From NCBI GenBank assembly GCA_018062515.1, contig JAGOSC010000001.1:47418-111417 (forward strand): 64,000 bases of DNA, in the 5' to 3' direction. The notes below the pieces were generated by a model. The model had not been told where the DNA came from and ran no database searches. It was given only the letters and a program-made list of their open reading frames with translations. Source of the DNA: Candidatus Omnitrophota bacterium (GTDB lineage: Bacteria > Omnitrophota > Gorgyraeia > Zapsychrales > Zapsychraceae). Shown one piece after another: positions 8,527 to 19,300 of the stretch (position 1 is its first letter; each line of letters starts with the position of its first letter). Position numbers and translations under genes: made by a program.

Positions 8527-9309
8527 TCAATGTTCCGGATGGTAAAAGAGGGAAATAAACATCGCCGACAAAAATGTAAAAATATAAGCCTGTAAAAAAG
8601 CGACAAAAATTTCCAGCAAATAAATAAACAAAACAACCGGTATAACAATCGGTAAAGTAAACATACCGATCAGCGCCGTCATTCCTGTTAAAGACAATAA
8701 AACGATGTGCCCGCCGAGTAAATTGGCGAACAAACGAACCATAAGAACAAATGGCCGAATCATAAAGCCGAGAATTTCAATGGGAATCAATATAAAAAGA
8801 ATGACAACCGGAACACCGGAAGGAACGAACGCATGGATAAATCCGCCTATTCCATTTTTTCTAATCGCACCGAACGTCATGTACCCGAATGTCACCAAAG
8901 CCAATGCACCGGTAATATTAAAATTGGCGGTTGCCGTCGAGAAAATCGGAATAAGCCCCATTAAATTTAAAGTGAGGATAAGAAAAAAGAATGTGCAGAA
9001 TAATGGCGTCATCCTCCGTCCATCTTCTTCGCCTAGACACTGTATGGAAATCTCATTCCGAATAAACAGTACAAAAGCCTCAATCGCGTTGGTGACGCGG
9101 CCTTTGGGTTGATGGCCCTTTTCCCTATATAACAGGACGAGGAGAATAAAGAGAAAAACGGAAGCGATAAAAAACATCAATAAATGCAGGCTAAGCGGCT
9201 TAGCCAGTTGAATAGTCGGCAAAAAAGGTAATGCCCATTCCTGGCCATTGGCCACGTGATGCATGATGTAATCGTCTAACGCGAATTGTTCACCGGCTGG
9301 TTGTGACAT
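8527..9309 (-). CDS. atpB: ATP synthase Fo a subunit
   Basis: Membrane stator subunit that forms the ion half-channels against the c ring. The essential arginine is R192 within MVRLFANLLGGH. Other family marks are LMGLIPIF (116-123) and the C-terminal segment FLQAYIFTFLSAMFISLF. About five to six membrane segments are visible over 260 aa, a normal length. Its start overlaps the preceding small membrane gene by 20 bp. An 87 bp gap holding a promoter separates it from atpE. Confidence 0.97.
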   Translation of the reverse strand: MSQPAGEQFALDDYIMHHVANGQEWALPFLPTIQLAKPLSLHLLMFFIASVFLFILLVLLYREKGHQPKGRVTNAIEAFVLFIRNEISIQCLGEEDGRRMTPLFCTFFFLILTLNLMGLIPIFSTATANFNITGALALVTFGYMTFGAIRKNGIGGFIHAFVPSGVPVVILFILIPIEILGFMIRPFVLMVRLFANLLGGHIVLLSLTGMTALIGMFTLPIVIPVVLFIYLLEIFVAFLQAYIFTFLSAMFISLFYHPEH

Positions 9310-9577
9310 AACGGTATAGGTCGTAGACCTTAGTCCCTAAATAAAAAATAATAAATATTAGTAAAAACAAAACTAAATTGATTTTATTGACCAAGATGAT
9401 GAACGACACCGATGAGAGAAGAAAAGCTATTCGGACTGCGTGCCATATTAAGAGAAAAGAAATATTCCTGGGCCCTTCTCTTTTTAACGCCGCTGTTTCA
9501 ATAAACCGAATAGAAATCTGATTTACTATAACTATGCTTAAAGCAAACAAAAGTTCTAAATAGATGTTTCCTGTCAT
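9290..9577 (-). CDS. Small membrane protein of the ATP synthase operon (AtpI-like position)
   Basis: 95 aa with about three membrane segments (roughly 7-24, 43-62 and 66-84) and a short charged tail. I chose the ATG at 9575-9577 because it lies 5 bp after the end of the preceding gene. The upstream in-frame ATG at 9661 would run through that gene in another frame. No sequence motif identifies it. Bacterial atp operons often begin with atpI, whose product helps c-ring assembly, and this gene has the right size and place. The functional link is inferred from position. The end overlaps atpB by 20 bp. Confidence 0.65.
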   Translation of the reverse strand: MTGNIYLELLFALSIVIVNQISIRFIETAALKREGPRNISFLLIWHAVRIAFLLSSVSFIILVNKINLVLFLLIFIIFYLGTKVYDLYRYVTTSR

Positions 9578-9582
9578 CGCGG

Positions 9583-9780
9583 TTAATCCGTTTCCGTGAT
9601 CATTTTCCAAATCAGATAACCGCAATAAATCATTCCGAGCCCAACGCCTACAAATGTCCACCAGCGCGTCTTAAATTTTGAATCAATATAATAACCCGCA
9701 TATGTCAAAACCCCGACGCCACTAATCATACTCCAAACCAAATTTAAATATTTAAAAAACGGGTCTTTTTTCTCAACCAT
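9583..9780 (-). CDS. AtpZ-like small membrane protein
   Basis: 65 aa protein with two membrane helices (about 14-31 and 40-58) joined by a loop with YYIDSKFKTRWW. The pattern 'G-x-x-x-Y-x-G-x-x-x-D' followed by a second helix is typical of the AtpZ/AtpI 'F0F1-ATPase subunit' family, found at the head of many atp operons and linked to Mg2+/Ca2+ transport or c-ring assembly. It starts 13 bp after hemA and is followed immediately by a second small membrane gene. Family call is good; its precise role here is unknown. Confidence 0.75.
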   Translation of the reverse strand: MVEKKDPFFKYLNLVWSMISGVGVLTYAGYYIDSKFKTRWWTFVGVGLGMIYCGYLIWKMITETD

Positions 9781-9793
9781 GGCGAATACGAAC

Positions 9794-10840
9794 CTACAGA
9801 GTCACCGTCGGATGTTCCGTCGTTAAACGGGCAATTTTAGAGTAATATTCGTCCAATTTTGCCGCAACAATCTTTTCAACATCCCGGACGGCGGCTTCGC
9901 GTTTCATTAAATTTTCCTGAACGACGGATTCCAAGTCATCAATATGGTAAAGAACAACATTATTAATCGACGCAATCTTTGGATCGATGTTACGAGGCAT
10001 GGAAATATCCATAAATATCAGCTGTTTACCCTTTCTTAACTCCATCACCTTTTCAACAATGAGCTTATCAAGAATGTAATGCGGCGCTGACGAAGAACAA
10101 ATACATAAATCCACATCGCTTAGGATTTCTTTAATATCACAAAATGAAACAACCTCGCCGTTAAACGTGTCCGCTAAGCATTGCGCGTGCTCAATCGTCC
10201 GGTTCATTAAATATAATTTTCGAAATCCTTTATCTGAAATTTGACCAACAGCCAGCTTGCTCATTTCTCCGGCGCCGATCATCAAGACAGATTTATCAGA
10301 CAATGTCCCTAAATATTTTTCCGCTTTTGTCACCGCCGCCCAACTAATGGATGATCCGCCGGAACTGATATCCGTTTCATTACGGGCCTTTTTTCCTGTA
10401 CGAATGGCCACGTTCCATAAAATATTAAAATTCTTTCCTAAGAAATGTTTGCCGGCTGATTTTTCAAAAGCACTTTTGACTTGACCTAAAATCTGTTTTT
10501 CACCGAGGACGAGTGAATCAAGGCCGGTGACGACTTTAAAAAGATGCTCGACGGCGGCTCTTTGATGTTCAATGTAAAAATATCCCATTAAACCGCTGCT
10601 GTAAGCTAATTCGCGGATTTGGCATATCAACATCACAATTTTTTTGGGTTCATATTCATTGATTACATGGACGTATATCTCGATACGGTTGCATGTAGAC
10701 ACAACAAAAGCTTCAACAACGGCAGGATCCGAGCGAAGTTCGCTCAATAATAAATCTTGTTGAATGGAATTGAGATAGAATTTTTCCCGGATTGAAATGG
10801 GAGCAGTTTTATGGTTAATCCCTACGACAATAATTTCCAT
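9794..10840 (-). CDS. hemA: Glutamyl-tRNA reductase
   Basis: First enzyme of the C5 haem pathway; it reduces glutamyl-tRNA to glutamate-1-semialdehyde with NADPH. Catalytic cysteine C50 lies in STCNR, and the N-terminus GINHKTAPISIREK matches the family. A Rossmann segment VLMIGAGEMSKLAV is near 186-200. I used the ATG at 10838-10840; a TTG two codons upstream also keeps the frame but would add only Met-Leu. At 348 aa it is shorter than the usual 400-450, so the C-terminal dimerisation helices are reduced. It heads the ATP synthase/cytochrome b operon behind a clear promoter, linking haem entry to respiratory complex synthesis. Confidence 0.94.
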   Translation of the reverse strand: MEIIVVGINHKTAPISIREKFYLNSIQQDLLLSELRSDPAVVEAFVVSTCNRIEIYVHVINEYEPKKIVMLICQIRELAYSSGLMGYFYIEHQRAAVEHLFKVVTGLDSLVLGEKQILGQVKSAFEKSAGKHFLGKNFNILWNVAIRTGKKARNETDISSGGSSISWAAVTKAEKYLGTLSDKSVLMIGAGEMSKLAVGQISDKGFRKLYLMNRTIEHAQCLADTFNGEVVSFCDIKEILSDVDLCICSSSAPHYILDKLIVEKVMELRKGKQLIFMDISMPRNIDPKIASINNVVLYHIDDLESVVQENLMKREAAVRDVEKIVAAKLDEYYSKIARLTTEHPTVTL

Positions 10841-10878
10841 AAGCAATAAAATATTTTCTTAAACGTTAATTTACTGCG

Positions 10879-10907
10879 AGTATAGCAAAATCTATTTTGA
10901 CAATCAA
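10879..10907 (-). promoter_or_regulatory. Promoter of the hemA-atp-cytochrome b operon
   Basis: On the minus strand TTGATT (-35, 4 of 6) and TATACT (-10, 5 of 6) are separated by 17 bp, and the -10 is preceded by TGC, an extended -10 element. The predicted start is about 30 bp before the hemA ATG. It lies in the ~97 bp gap between hemH and hemA. Predicted from sequence only. Confidence 0.6.
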
Positions 10908-10937
10908 TGTATTTACCGGAAATATCATAAGTCATTT

Positions 10938-11972
10938 TTAATTGAGGATTTGCGAATCATTTTCTAAAACTAAAGACTTAAGGCATTCGATCCATTGAGG
11001 CTGAACATTCAGGCTCTCTACGAGATCAAGCCGTTCTCCACCTTCTTTTCGAAAAAGCTCGTCATATGTTTGTCCAATTTCAACCGTTGTTTCCAGACAA
11101 TCGGCGACAAATGACGGAGATAATGCCAATATTTTTTTCTTTCCCTGTTTAGCTAGCTGAGAAATAACTTCGTCGGTGAAGGGTTTAATCCAAGGATCAC
11201 GTCCAAGGCGGGACTGAAAACAAACAGTATAATCGGACTCTTTTAAATTAATCTTTTCGGCGAGCAATCGTGAGGTTTGATAACACTGAGCGCGATAACA
11301 ATATATATTTTTAGCATGATACATTGAACAACATTTTTGATTTAACTGGCAGGACCCCGATGAACTTTTTAAAATCTGGCGTTCCGGCAAACCGTGATAA
11401 CTAAATAAAATGTGATCGTAATTATTCTGTTCCATGCATTTCAAAGCATTCTGCGCGAAGGCTTCAAGAAAAAACGGATGGTCAAAAAACTGGCTGATAA
11501 CGTTCAACCGAGGATAAGTTTCCCATTGTTTTAATTCATCGAGAACTTTTTCAATGGTCGATCCCGTCGATGCTGAAGCATATTGAGGATATAATGGAAT
11601 AACAACTAATTGTTTAATCCCGCTCCCTTCAAACTCTTTTAAAGTCGTTTTTATCGACGGTGATTGATATCGCATGCCTAAGACAACTTTAAAGTTTTCA
11701 CCTAAACTTTTCTGCAGAAGGTCACGTAATTTTTCTCCATAAACCAATAATGGGGAGCCTTCAGCCGTCCATAATTTCTTATATTCATGAGAAGATTTAG
11801 GCGAACGGAAAGGCGCGATGATGAGATGGATGAGAAGAAACCGTTTCCAAAACGGAATATCAATCACCCGCGGGTCCATCAAGAATTCTTTTAAATACCG
11901 ACGGACATCGGGGGTTTCCGGACTATCCGGCGTTCCTAAATTGATTAAAAAAACACCTGTTTTTGGCTTCAT
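10938..11972 (-). CDS. hemH: Ferrochelatase, with cysteine cluster segment
   Basis: Inserts Fe2+ into protoporphyrin IX as the last step of haem synthesis. Catalytic His is H193 in FSYHGLPERQ; GVFLINLGTPDSPE at the start and TVCFQSRLGRDPWIKPFTDE (about 249-268) match the family. A segment after the catalytic His holds five cysteines: C208, C214, C215, C225 and C230. Some bacterial ferrochelatases bind a [2Fe-2S] cluster through four cysteines in this internal stretch, so a cluster is likely here, though only inferred. Length 344 aa. With HemE, HemN and HemY in the same window the protoporphyrin-dependent route is indicated. The start has no visible Shine-Dalgarno. Confidence 0.93.
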   Translation of the reverse strand: MKPKTGVFLINLGTPDSPETPDVRRYLKEFLMDPRVIDIPFWKRFLLIHLIIAPFRSPKSSHEYKKLWTAEGSPLLVYGEKLRDLLQKSLGENFKVVLGMRYQSPSIKTTLKEFEGSGIKQLVVIPLYPQYASASTGSTIEKVLDELKQWETYPRLNVISQFFDHPFFLEAFAQNALKCMEQNNYDHILFSYHGLPERQILKSSSGSCQLNQKCCSMYHAKNIYCYRAQCYQTSRLLAEKINLKESDYTVCFQSRLGRDPWIKPFTDEVISQLAKQGKKKILALSPSFVADCLETTVEIGQTYDELFRKEGGERLDLVESLNVQPQWIECLKSLVLENDSQILN

Positions 11973-11989
11973 AAAAAAAGTTTAAGTAA

Positions 11990-12125
11990 AATTTCGAAAT
12001 CCTAAATACTAAATTCGAAACAATACCTAAAATCCAAATGTTTTAATTTTCTAAACTTTCTTTGCGTTATTATTTTTTCAAAAATTCGAAATTGTTTCGG
12101 AATTCGACTTTCGATATTCGAGATT
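11990..12125. repeat. Intergenic inverted-repeat element (TTCGAAA-rich)
   Basis: The 180 bp between hemH and the DAHP synthase gene is filled by a TTCGAAA-rich sequence with an imperfect long palindrome. The clearest arms are ATTCGAAACAAT (12013-12024) and ATTGTTTCGGAAT (12091-12103), with further weaker pairing outside them (TTCGAAATCC near 11993 against TCGATATTCGAGAT near 12111). I recognise this style of TTCGAAA/TTTCGAA intergenic repeat from Omnitrophota and planctomycete genomes, where many copies occur; only one copy is in this window. It has no coding content. It might form an RNA hairpin or be a small non-autonomous mobile element. Confidence 0.55.
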
Positions 12126-12152
12126 AACTGGTTTATTTTCTGTCGAACAATA

Positions 12153-13193
12153 TTATTTTAATTTGGAAATAAAATCAGCGATTTTGAAAACGAGCTGTTT
12201 CGAGTCTTCCCAACCGAGGCAAGGATCCGTAATCGATTTCCCGAAGACTCCCCCATCCACATCTTGAGAACCTTCTTCGAGATAACTTTCGATCATAAGA
12301 CCTTTAACAATTTTATTAATTTGTTGGGCTCGTTCCATGCTTTGTAAAACTTCCATGGCGACACGAGGCTGTTCGCTGAACTGCTTTCCGCAATTGGCAT
12401 GGCTGACGTCGACGATGATGGCGGGATTGGCAAAACCTTTTTTAAGATACATTTCGGTTAATCGATTTAAATCTTCATAATGGAAATTGGGAATATTTTG
12501 TCCGAATTGATTAAACGCCCCCCGCAAAATAGCATGCGCATAAGAATTCCCCGGCGTCTTTACTTCCCACCCCTTATAAATAAAAGAATGCGGGGCTTGT
12601 GCGGCTTGAATTGAATTAAGAAGAACATTTAAGTCTCCGCTCGTCGGGTTTTTCATCCCGATGGGAATATCGAGCCCGCTGACGGTCAAACGATGTTGTT
12701 GATTCTCGACGGACCTGGCTCCGATAGCAACATAAGTTAATAGGTCTTCAAGATAAGGATAATTTCCCGGATATAGCATTTCATCAGCGGCGGTTAAATG
12801 CGTTTCTTGAAGAACACGAATATGCATACGGCGAATGGCTTTCAAACCCTCAACAATATTCGGCTCTTGTTTCGGATTGGGCTGATGCGCCATACCTTTG
12901 TAACCAACGCCGGTGGTCCGCGGTTTGTTCGTATAAATTCTTGGAACGAGCATCAATATATCTTTAACTTCATCATTTAATTTTGCTAATCGTGAAACAT
13001 ATTCACAAACAGCATCTTCATTATCGGCGGAACACGGCCCGATAATCAGCATAAATTTTTTACTCTTTCCAGTAAGAATATCAATTGCCTCTTGATCTCG
13101 ATTGGCTTTGACTTTCTTTAAGTCTTCTTTTACGGGCATTTCTGAGAGAATTTCATCGACGGAGGGAATCTTTTGGATATATTTGAAACTCAT
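12153..13193 (-). CDS. 3-deoxy-7-phosphoheptulonate (DAHP) synthase, class I
   Basis: First step of the shikimate pathway: phosphoenolpyruvate plus erythrose 4-phosphate gives DAHP. IGPCSADNEDAV (51-62) contains the metal-ligand cysteine C54; KPRTTGVGYKG (90-100) binds PEP; DVSHANCGK (near 262-270) supplies a metal-binding His. Length 346 aa and motifs match the AroF/AroG/AroH group. Which feedback type it is cannot be told from motifs alone, so I leave the symbol blank. It has its own promoter and an AAGGA ribosome-binding site and seems to be a single-gene unit, with a repeat element downstream. Confidence 0.95.
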   Translation of the reverse strand: MSFKYIQKIPSVDEILSEMPVKEDLKKVKANRDQEAIDILTGKSKKFMLIIGPCSADNEDAVCEYVSRLAKLNDEVKDILMLVPRIYTNKPRTTGVGYKGMAHQPNPKQEPNIVEGLKAIRRMHIRVLQETHLTAADEMLYPGNYPYLEDLLTYVAIGARSVENQQHRLTVSGLDIPIGMKNPTSGDLNVLLNSIQAAQAPHSFIYKGWEVKTPGNSYAHAILRGAFNQFGQNIPNFHYEDLNRLTEMYLKKGFANPAIIVDVSHANCGKQFSEQPRVAMEVLQSMERAQQINKIVKGLMIESYLEEGSQDVDGGVFGKSITDPCLGWEDSKQLVFKIADFISKLK

Positions 13194-13263
13194 TATTTTT
13201 CCTTACTAAGTTAAAATGATCAACGGATAATTTTTCAAAATATTTAATTTCTAAATTTTGGAA

Positions 13264-13292
13264 ATTATAACATTAAACATAGGTGAGGGCAA
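13264..13292 (-). promoter_or_regulatory. Promoter of the DAHP synthase gene
   Basis: Minus strand: TTGCCC (-35, 4 of 6) and a perfect TATAAT (-10) separated by 17 bp. The predicted transcript starts near 13257, giving a leader of about 64 bases with AAGGA 6 bp before the ATG. It lies in the 156 bp gap after giant gene A. Predicted from sequence only. Confidence 0.62.
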
Positions 13293-13349
13293 ATGATTCA
13301 TTGGTTTAGTATTTACTGATTATAAAATCCTGAGCGACTGGCAATAGCC

Positions 13350-16300
13350 CTATCTTATGCTGGACAATTGATCTTCCGTATTTATAACCGCGCCTAATAT
13401 GAGTGGTAGATTTGTGATTGGGGTGACGTTGATAATGACCGGCATTAAACCATCATCAATTTGAATATTCTCAAAATTGTATACCTTATTACCCGCGTCA
13501 AGATTATTCCCTTGACCTCTAATTTCTAATTCCAATAAATCAAGGCTAAAATCAACCCCACCTGTAGGACTCTGCGCAGCTCCAGATTTACTTTGTGAAA
13601 GGTCATTTGTCGTCGAAGCATTAGAAAAACCATTCTTTAAAGCGGGTTGTCTATTTATTATGTCCCTTTTTCCATTTTCAAATTTTCGGCTGAAATCTTT
13701 AAAATCTTCCGGAAACAATTGCGATACCATTTCAATACCTTCACTGACCGTCATATTAGAAACTGCATTCTCAATATACTTCTTTCCGGTAATTTCCGTC
13801 CACTCTTTCGACGCCTCAACAAAGACATTTAATAATGGCCGCCCTGTCAACATAGCGCCTTTAAGGACCGGCTTTGCCGCGGGATATAATTTAGCCCATT
13901 TACTTTCCTTCATGGACAAATCGATATAAGCCGTCATCATTCTTTCTGCCATAGAAACAGAAATCAAACTTCCGACTACATCTTTTATCTCCGCGTCTTG
14001 CTTCTTGATCAATTCATTAATATTGTCTTCTAATATTTGTGGGCCGTAAATTTTGACTAACGTTAGCGCATCTTTTCTGAGCTTCATATCTTGAAATTTT
14101 ATTTTTCCCATCAGACTCTCCGTCATCTTATAAACTGCTGGCTGCCATAAGGAACTCAGGAAATAACGGTTTGTCTTTTCATAAAAATTCTTTTTTAAAA
14201 TTTGTCTAAAATCCTGTTCCTGCTCATTGGATTCATCCCTCTCAATGTCCTCAACCACAATATATTTCGCCTGTTCTTGAGCGGCACGTACAGTATCTTC
14301 GTCGCTCAAGCTAATATACGACCCGATCGTTTGCAAAGTTTCCATGCCATTTGCCCAGTCAGTTGGAAAAAGATACATGGCCTGTGTAAAAGCCTTCAAG
14401 AAGGTTGAAAAATTCTTTGAAATGTGAGAATTTTTCACTTCAGATACAGCTCTCATACTGATCATATTCATCGTCATTTTAAGATCAAACCCCTTATCTA
14501 AAACCTCCTGTATGCTCTCCAATGATATGCTCGTCATTTTCGATGAAGCGCTGTCAGTATTTATAAAAATAGTATCAATCCCTGTCTTTATAAGATCTTT
14601 TTCTCTTAATAAAAGCCCTTTAAATAAAACCTTGGCACCTTCGCTCTGTTTCTTATTTAATGTCCCAACGTTCCCTCTATCAATCAATACCAAGCCACCA
14701 TCCGGGGTAATCATTACATTAGCCTGATGTAGGTCAGCATGGAAAACTCCGTCGACAAATATATTGTGCAACAATAATTGACGTAATAATGAACGTAATT
14801 TATCGTAATCAAATTTCAATAGCTTTTCTGATAAACCGTTTAACTCTGTTTCAGAAAAGCCGGCTTTCTTAAGACCTAAAATAATATGAGCTTGCTTAGA
14901 GTCAAGCTTCACTAATTCACTATAAATACGCTTGGCTTCTAGAGGTGAATACCCCGCCTTTGTCACATCTTCAATAGAAACAGGGTTTTGATTAGGCGCA
15001 AGATTTAAAATAGGAATACCCTGAATTTCCTGTTCAACAATCAAAGACTTGGTTGCGTAAAAAATCTTCGGATGAATCAAATGTACACCTGCTTCTTTTT
15101 GTAAATCTTCCGACCATGAATAATCTAAATCAGTAAGCATATCGGAAAATTTAACCTCATTCATAAAATCCATCTCAAGAGTGACCCACTCTTTTACCGT
15201 TTGGACTAAATCACCCAAGTTAATAGCTTCTCCTCTATATACGTCACCTTGAAGATCTTCCGAGACGGATTCAAGTGTTGTAAAATCTGTATCTAAGGTT
15301 ACTTCCATATCCGGACGTCTAATTTTATAGACAACCGGAACGCCAGCCTCTTCACGTTTTATCTTATATTGATTTGCTTTTGCGACAATATACGCCACCA
15401 GCCCGCTATTCATAATATCTTTACTTTGAAACAATGCCGATAACTGTGATCTTATTTCATTAGCCTCAGCCTCACTCTTAGCATTTTTGAGCACTAATTG
15501 GGATAATAGTTCAATATCCAACCATTTTCCTCTATTTACCTGCTTGATCGATGCTACACCGACGGGGTTGTCCATTTCTTGAACAAAGATGTCACTGAAC
15601 GGTATTTCATTCTCTAAAACAGAAAAACTCGCTATTTTTGTAATTTCTGGTGCGTTATTTCTTAAAGATCCCAGGTTAGAGCGCATACGTTTATCCGGAA
15701 CTAAAGTTTCATTTTCCGATAAATATTGAGATACTTTAATACCGACGGAACCCAATACACCCAGAAAAACAGCTAATCGTTCTCCGACGCTGGTCTTTTC
15801 AAAATTCCCCTTAGCGCGTAATTGAGCTAAAGCCTTAATGACATGAACCCGTCGATAAGCGGGAAATTTTTTCATAACAACCAAGAAAACTTTTTGTAGA
15901 AGAAGTCTCGCCTCACTTTCAAGACCGGGCATATTCTCCGGAAAAATAAATATGAATGTCTTTTCCAAAAAATCCGACATAATTCGTACATCATTTTCAT
16001 CTTGCGGATCCAAAACTCCATTATCCCCCAACATAAACCCTTCGATAAATTTATCCCGCATGGTTGACGGAAGCAGCTTCACATCACTTGGCAACGTTGT
16101 AAAATCTATATTTAATTTCGTTTCAGCATCCACGACAAACTTCGGTTTTTCCTGAGCCCCGACAACCCATAATAAAATATCCTTTCGCTCGTCCATTCTC
16201 GCCGCCCCAAAAAGATGCAGAACGGTTTCTGAAATAAAATCGTGCGTTCTCAAATCTTTATTCGGCGACAGCAAATTATTAACGTATAGCTCTTTAGTAA

Positions 16301-19300
16301 TGTATGCCACCTCTTCTAAGTGCTTGACATATTTATTGGCGATCTGCATTAACAAATCATCTCTGAGTATGCTGGGTTCGGGCATAAATTTTGTTAAGGC
16401 GTCAATATTGTCGGTTAGACCCAATTGCGTATTTTCGGGTAATTGTTTCCATAACATGTAAGCTGTTGCACCATAACGAGACGTTTTTTGGGGTGACAAT
16501 AATAAAGGAATCATTGTTTGATAGAAATCCAGTAATTCATATATTCTTTCTGGTGCTATTTCTATCTGTTGATTTAATTTCTCCAAGCGCCCCACATCAT
16601 CATCCATTTCTCCCAAAAGAGTCCACATATCCTGCATATCTGTTTCTTTCCCGGACACTTGACGGGCTAATTTTACCAAAGCTGGTAAATCAGCAATAAT
16701 TTCAGGAAATACATCGGTTTCCCACATATCAATAACACCGTCTTTAATGAGCGATTTATGAGGCATTGACGTTGTTAACCAGTTCAACCTTTCTGGGAGC
16801 GGCTTATAATCGCCATACACATATCCTTCGCCATGAATTTTTATATGCTCGTTTATGAGTCTCGTATAAACCGAAGAATTCTTAAAAAACTTTGCCATTA
16901 TTTTCCGGTAGGGCACTTTCTCCCCACTCGTATGGTCCTTCAGAAAACCGATTGGATCGTTGATAATTTGGTTACCAACATTCGGATTTTGCAATAATGG
17001 GACTACTTCTAAAAAATTACCTTGTAAATTATTTTTGATTATGTAATTTTCCCATACCGTATCCAGTGTTGCGTTTGGAATAGCGACACCAAGTAAATTT
17101 TCTTTAATCTGCGCATATGAAATTTTACTTACATCATCTTTTTCAAATTTAAAGTTCAGGCTTGTACTAGCAGAAATCACTCCGTCTTTGTTCTGAGAAT
17201 AAGAAACCCTTAGCTCCATAAGATCATCCAGCCTATCCATACTATTCTTTTCCATCCATTTCGGATCACCCAATTTCTTAAACAGAATCAATGTCATTAA
17301 ATTGGCAAAAAAATCATTGTATCCGGATAGTGAAAAATCTTCACCCCTATATTCAACTGTTGTATTAAGCGCCACATATTGTAATCTCTTTTTCAAAAGC
17401 TGCTTCAATTGATCGATGGATAAATTCGTTAAACTGGTTAGAAAAATAGATTGATGATCATATTGATTATCATTCCAACCAAAATTATGAAGCGCGAATC
17501 GAGATATAATGGTCTTGAATGATCCTTTACCTTCTGCCTCAGGCATAATACTCGTCTTACCTGATTTAAAATCGGGCGTCCCCTCGTCCTTTGAAACCCC
17601 GCGTGATTGATACATGTACACTCTTAAAGGTGTTGCAGCACTTAAGGTGGTCAAGGCCGAATAAATTGTTTCATCGACATAATTCTGATCACTCATTTTT
17701 CCAGACTCTTCCATCTTTTCACGCAACAAAGCTAAATAAACCTCGCCTGATTTTTCCGAAGCTTGAAATGTTTTTGACGTTTGACTAAAAAGGTATTCAA
17801 GCAGTGTACTTTGTAAATTCTTTAGATCTGAAATAGGCGCATCGTTATCTTGATCTTTCACTGCCTTGAGATATTGCCTATAGATTACATCAGTAACCAA
17901 TTTTTCGGTTAACTTAAGGGCGTCATTTTTGGAAAACATGCCTAAGAACCATACAGCCACTTCTTGGGGATTTTGTTTAAACGAGCTGATAAAAAATTTA
18001 GTCAAACGTAAATTGACGTCCGACTCTAAAAATACACTTTCAAATATTCTTCGACGCTGATCATAGTCAAGCCTATCTTTCATCCAAGAAAAAAGTTCAG
18101 TAATTGAAGCGTTTTCTGTAACAGAAACCTTTATCATCGATGCAACCTCATCAAAATTCTTATCCAAATATTCAGAAAGAGCCCAGTCCGGCAACTCTGA
18201 TAAGGCTTTAAAAGATTTAATCTGCTTTTTATCCGGCATATTGTAGTCTAATCCGGTTTCATTTTGAAACGTGTCTGGCACATGCGCTATTCTTTCTAAG
18301 CGAGGCGAACTTATATCTTCTGTAGTATTTAGTTGGCTTGCCACCCATAGGTCAGGGTCATTTTTCAGTAAAGAATCAATCGCATCATTATTTCTACCCA
18401 ACTCAATATCAAAATATTTTTTCAACCTTTGACGCGCTATATTTAATGCTTCTGACTTCGAATGTTCTCTTAGTAAAAGGTTATAATATTTTAAAAAAAT
18501 AGTATCGAGATCCTGCTGTGACCCTCGAGTATGTAAATCAACACCTGGAAAAGAGCCATCTAAATAACGACTATTGATGTTTTTTATCGGCCTTTTTAAA
18601 ATATACTGAAGAAGGATAATATTTTGAAGATTTTTTCGGGTATCCGCGGATTGAATATCGCGATATGAGGGATTTTGTAAATAAATGGAATTGCTTTTTT
18701 GTCGTAACTTTGCCTGAACATCCGTGGTTGGAACCTTAACATTCACGGACGGTTGTTGATCAATATATTTGGCGTAGAAAAAGGCAGAAATTAATTTCTT
18801 CGGATCTTTTATTGCCTTTTCAAAAATTGCTTCCGCTACGTAAGCTTTTTTTCCTTGCGGTAATGGCACCTTATTCCCTAAAATGTCAAGTCTTCCCGCA
18901 TCTTTTGCATCTGTAAACATCGGGATCAATTCTTCAACTTCATTCAAGGGAAGCAAAAAATTATCAAAATCAGCGTCACTGAGGCTATTTTGTAGAGAAG
19001 TAATGGAATTTAATTTATTTAATAAATCCTTTCCGGAAGCAGATCTTCTCGTATCTCCACCCTTTTCTTTCGATTTTTCATAATCTCTTATGTAAGTTTC
19101 AACATCACCCTTTAAGTCTTTTAAAAAATCTCCATAAAAATCAGAATCCTTACGTTCTGATACTTTGATTGTCTCATTATCTTGCCCGAATTCATAAATG
19201 GCAGCAGCACTTCTCATATCAGAATAATCAATTTTTTTATTATATACACTTATATCAAGCCTGCGTGTCATTGCTTCGTGAACCGCCTGTACATAAACGT

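Noticed and set aside
9578..9661. Longer N-terminus for the small membrane gene before atpB
   Set aside because: The extension is just the AtpZ-like gene read in another frame.
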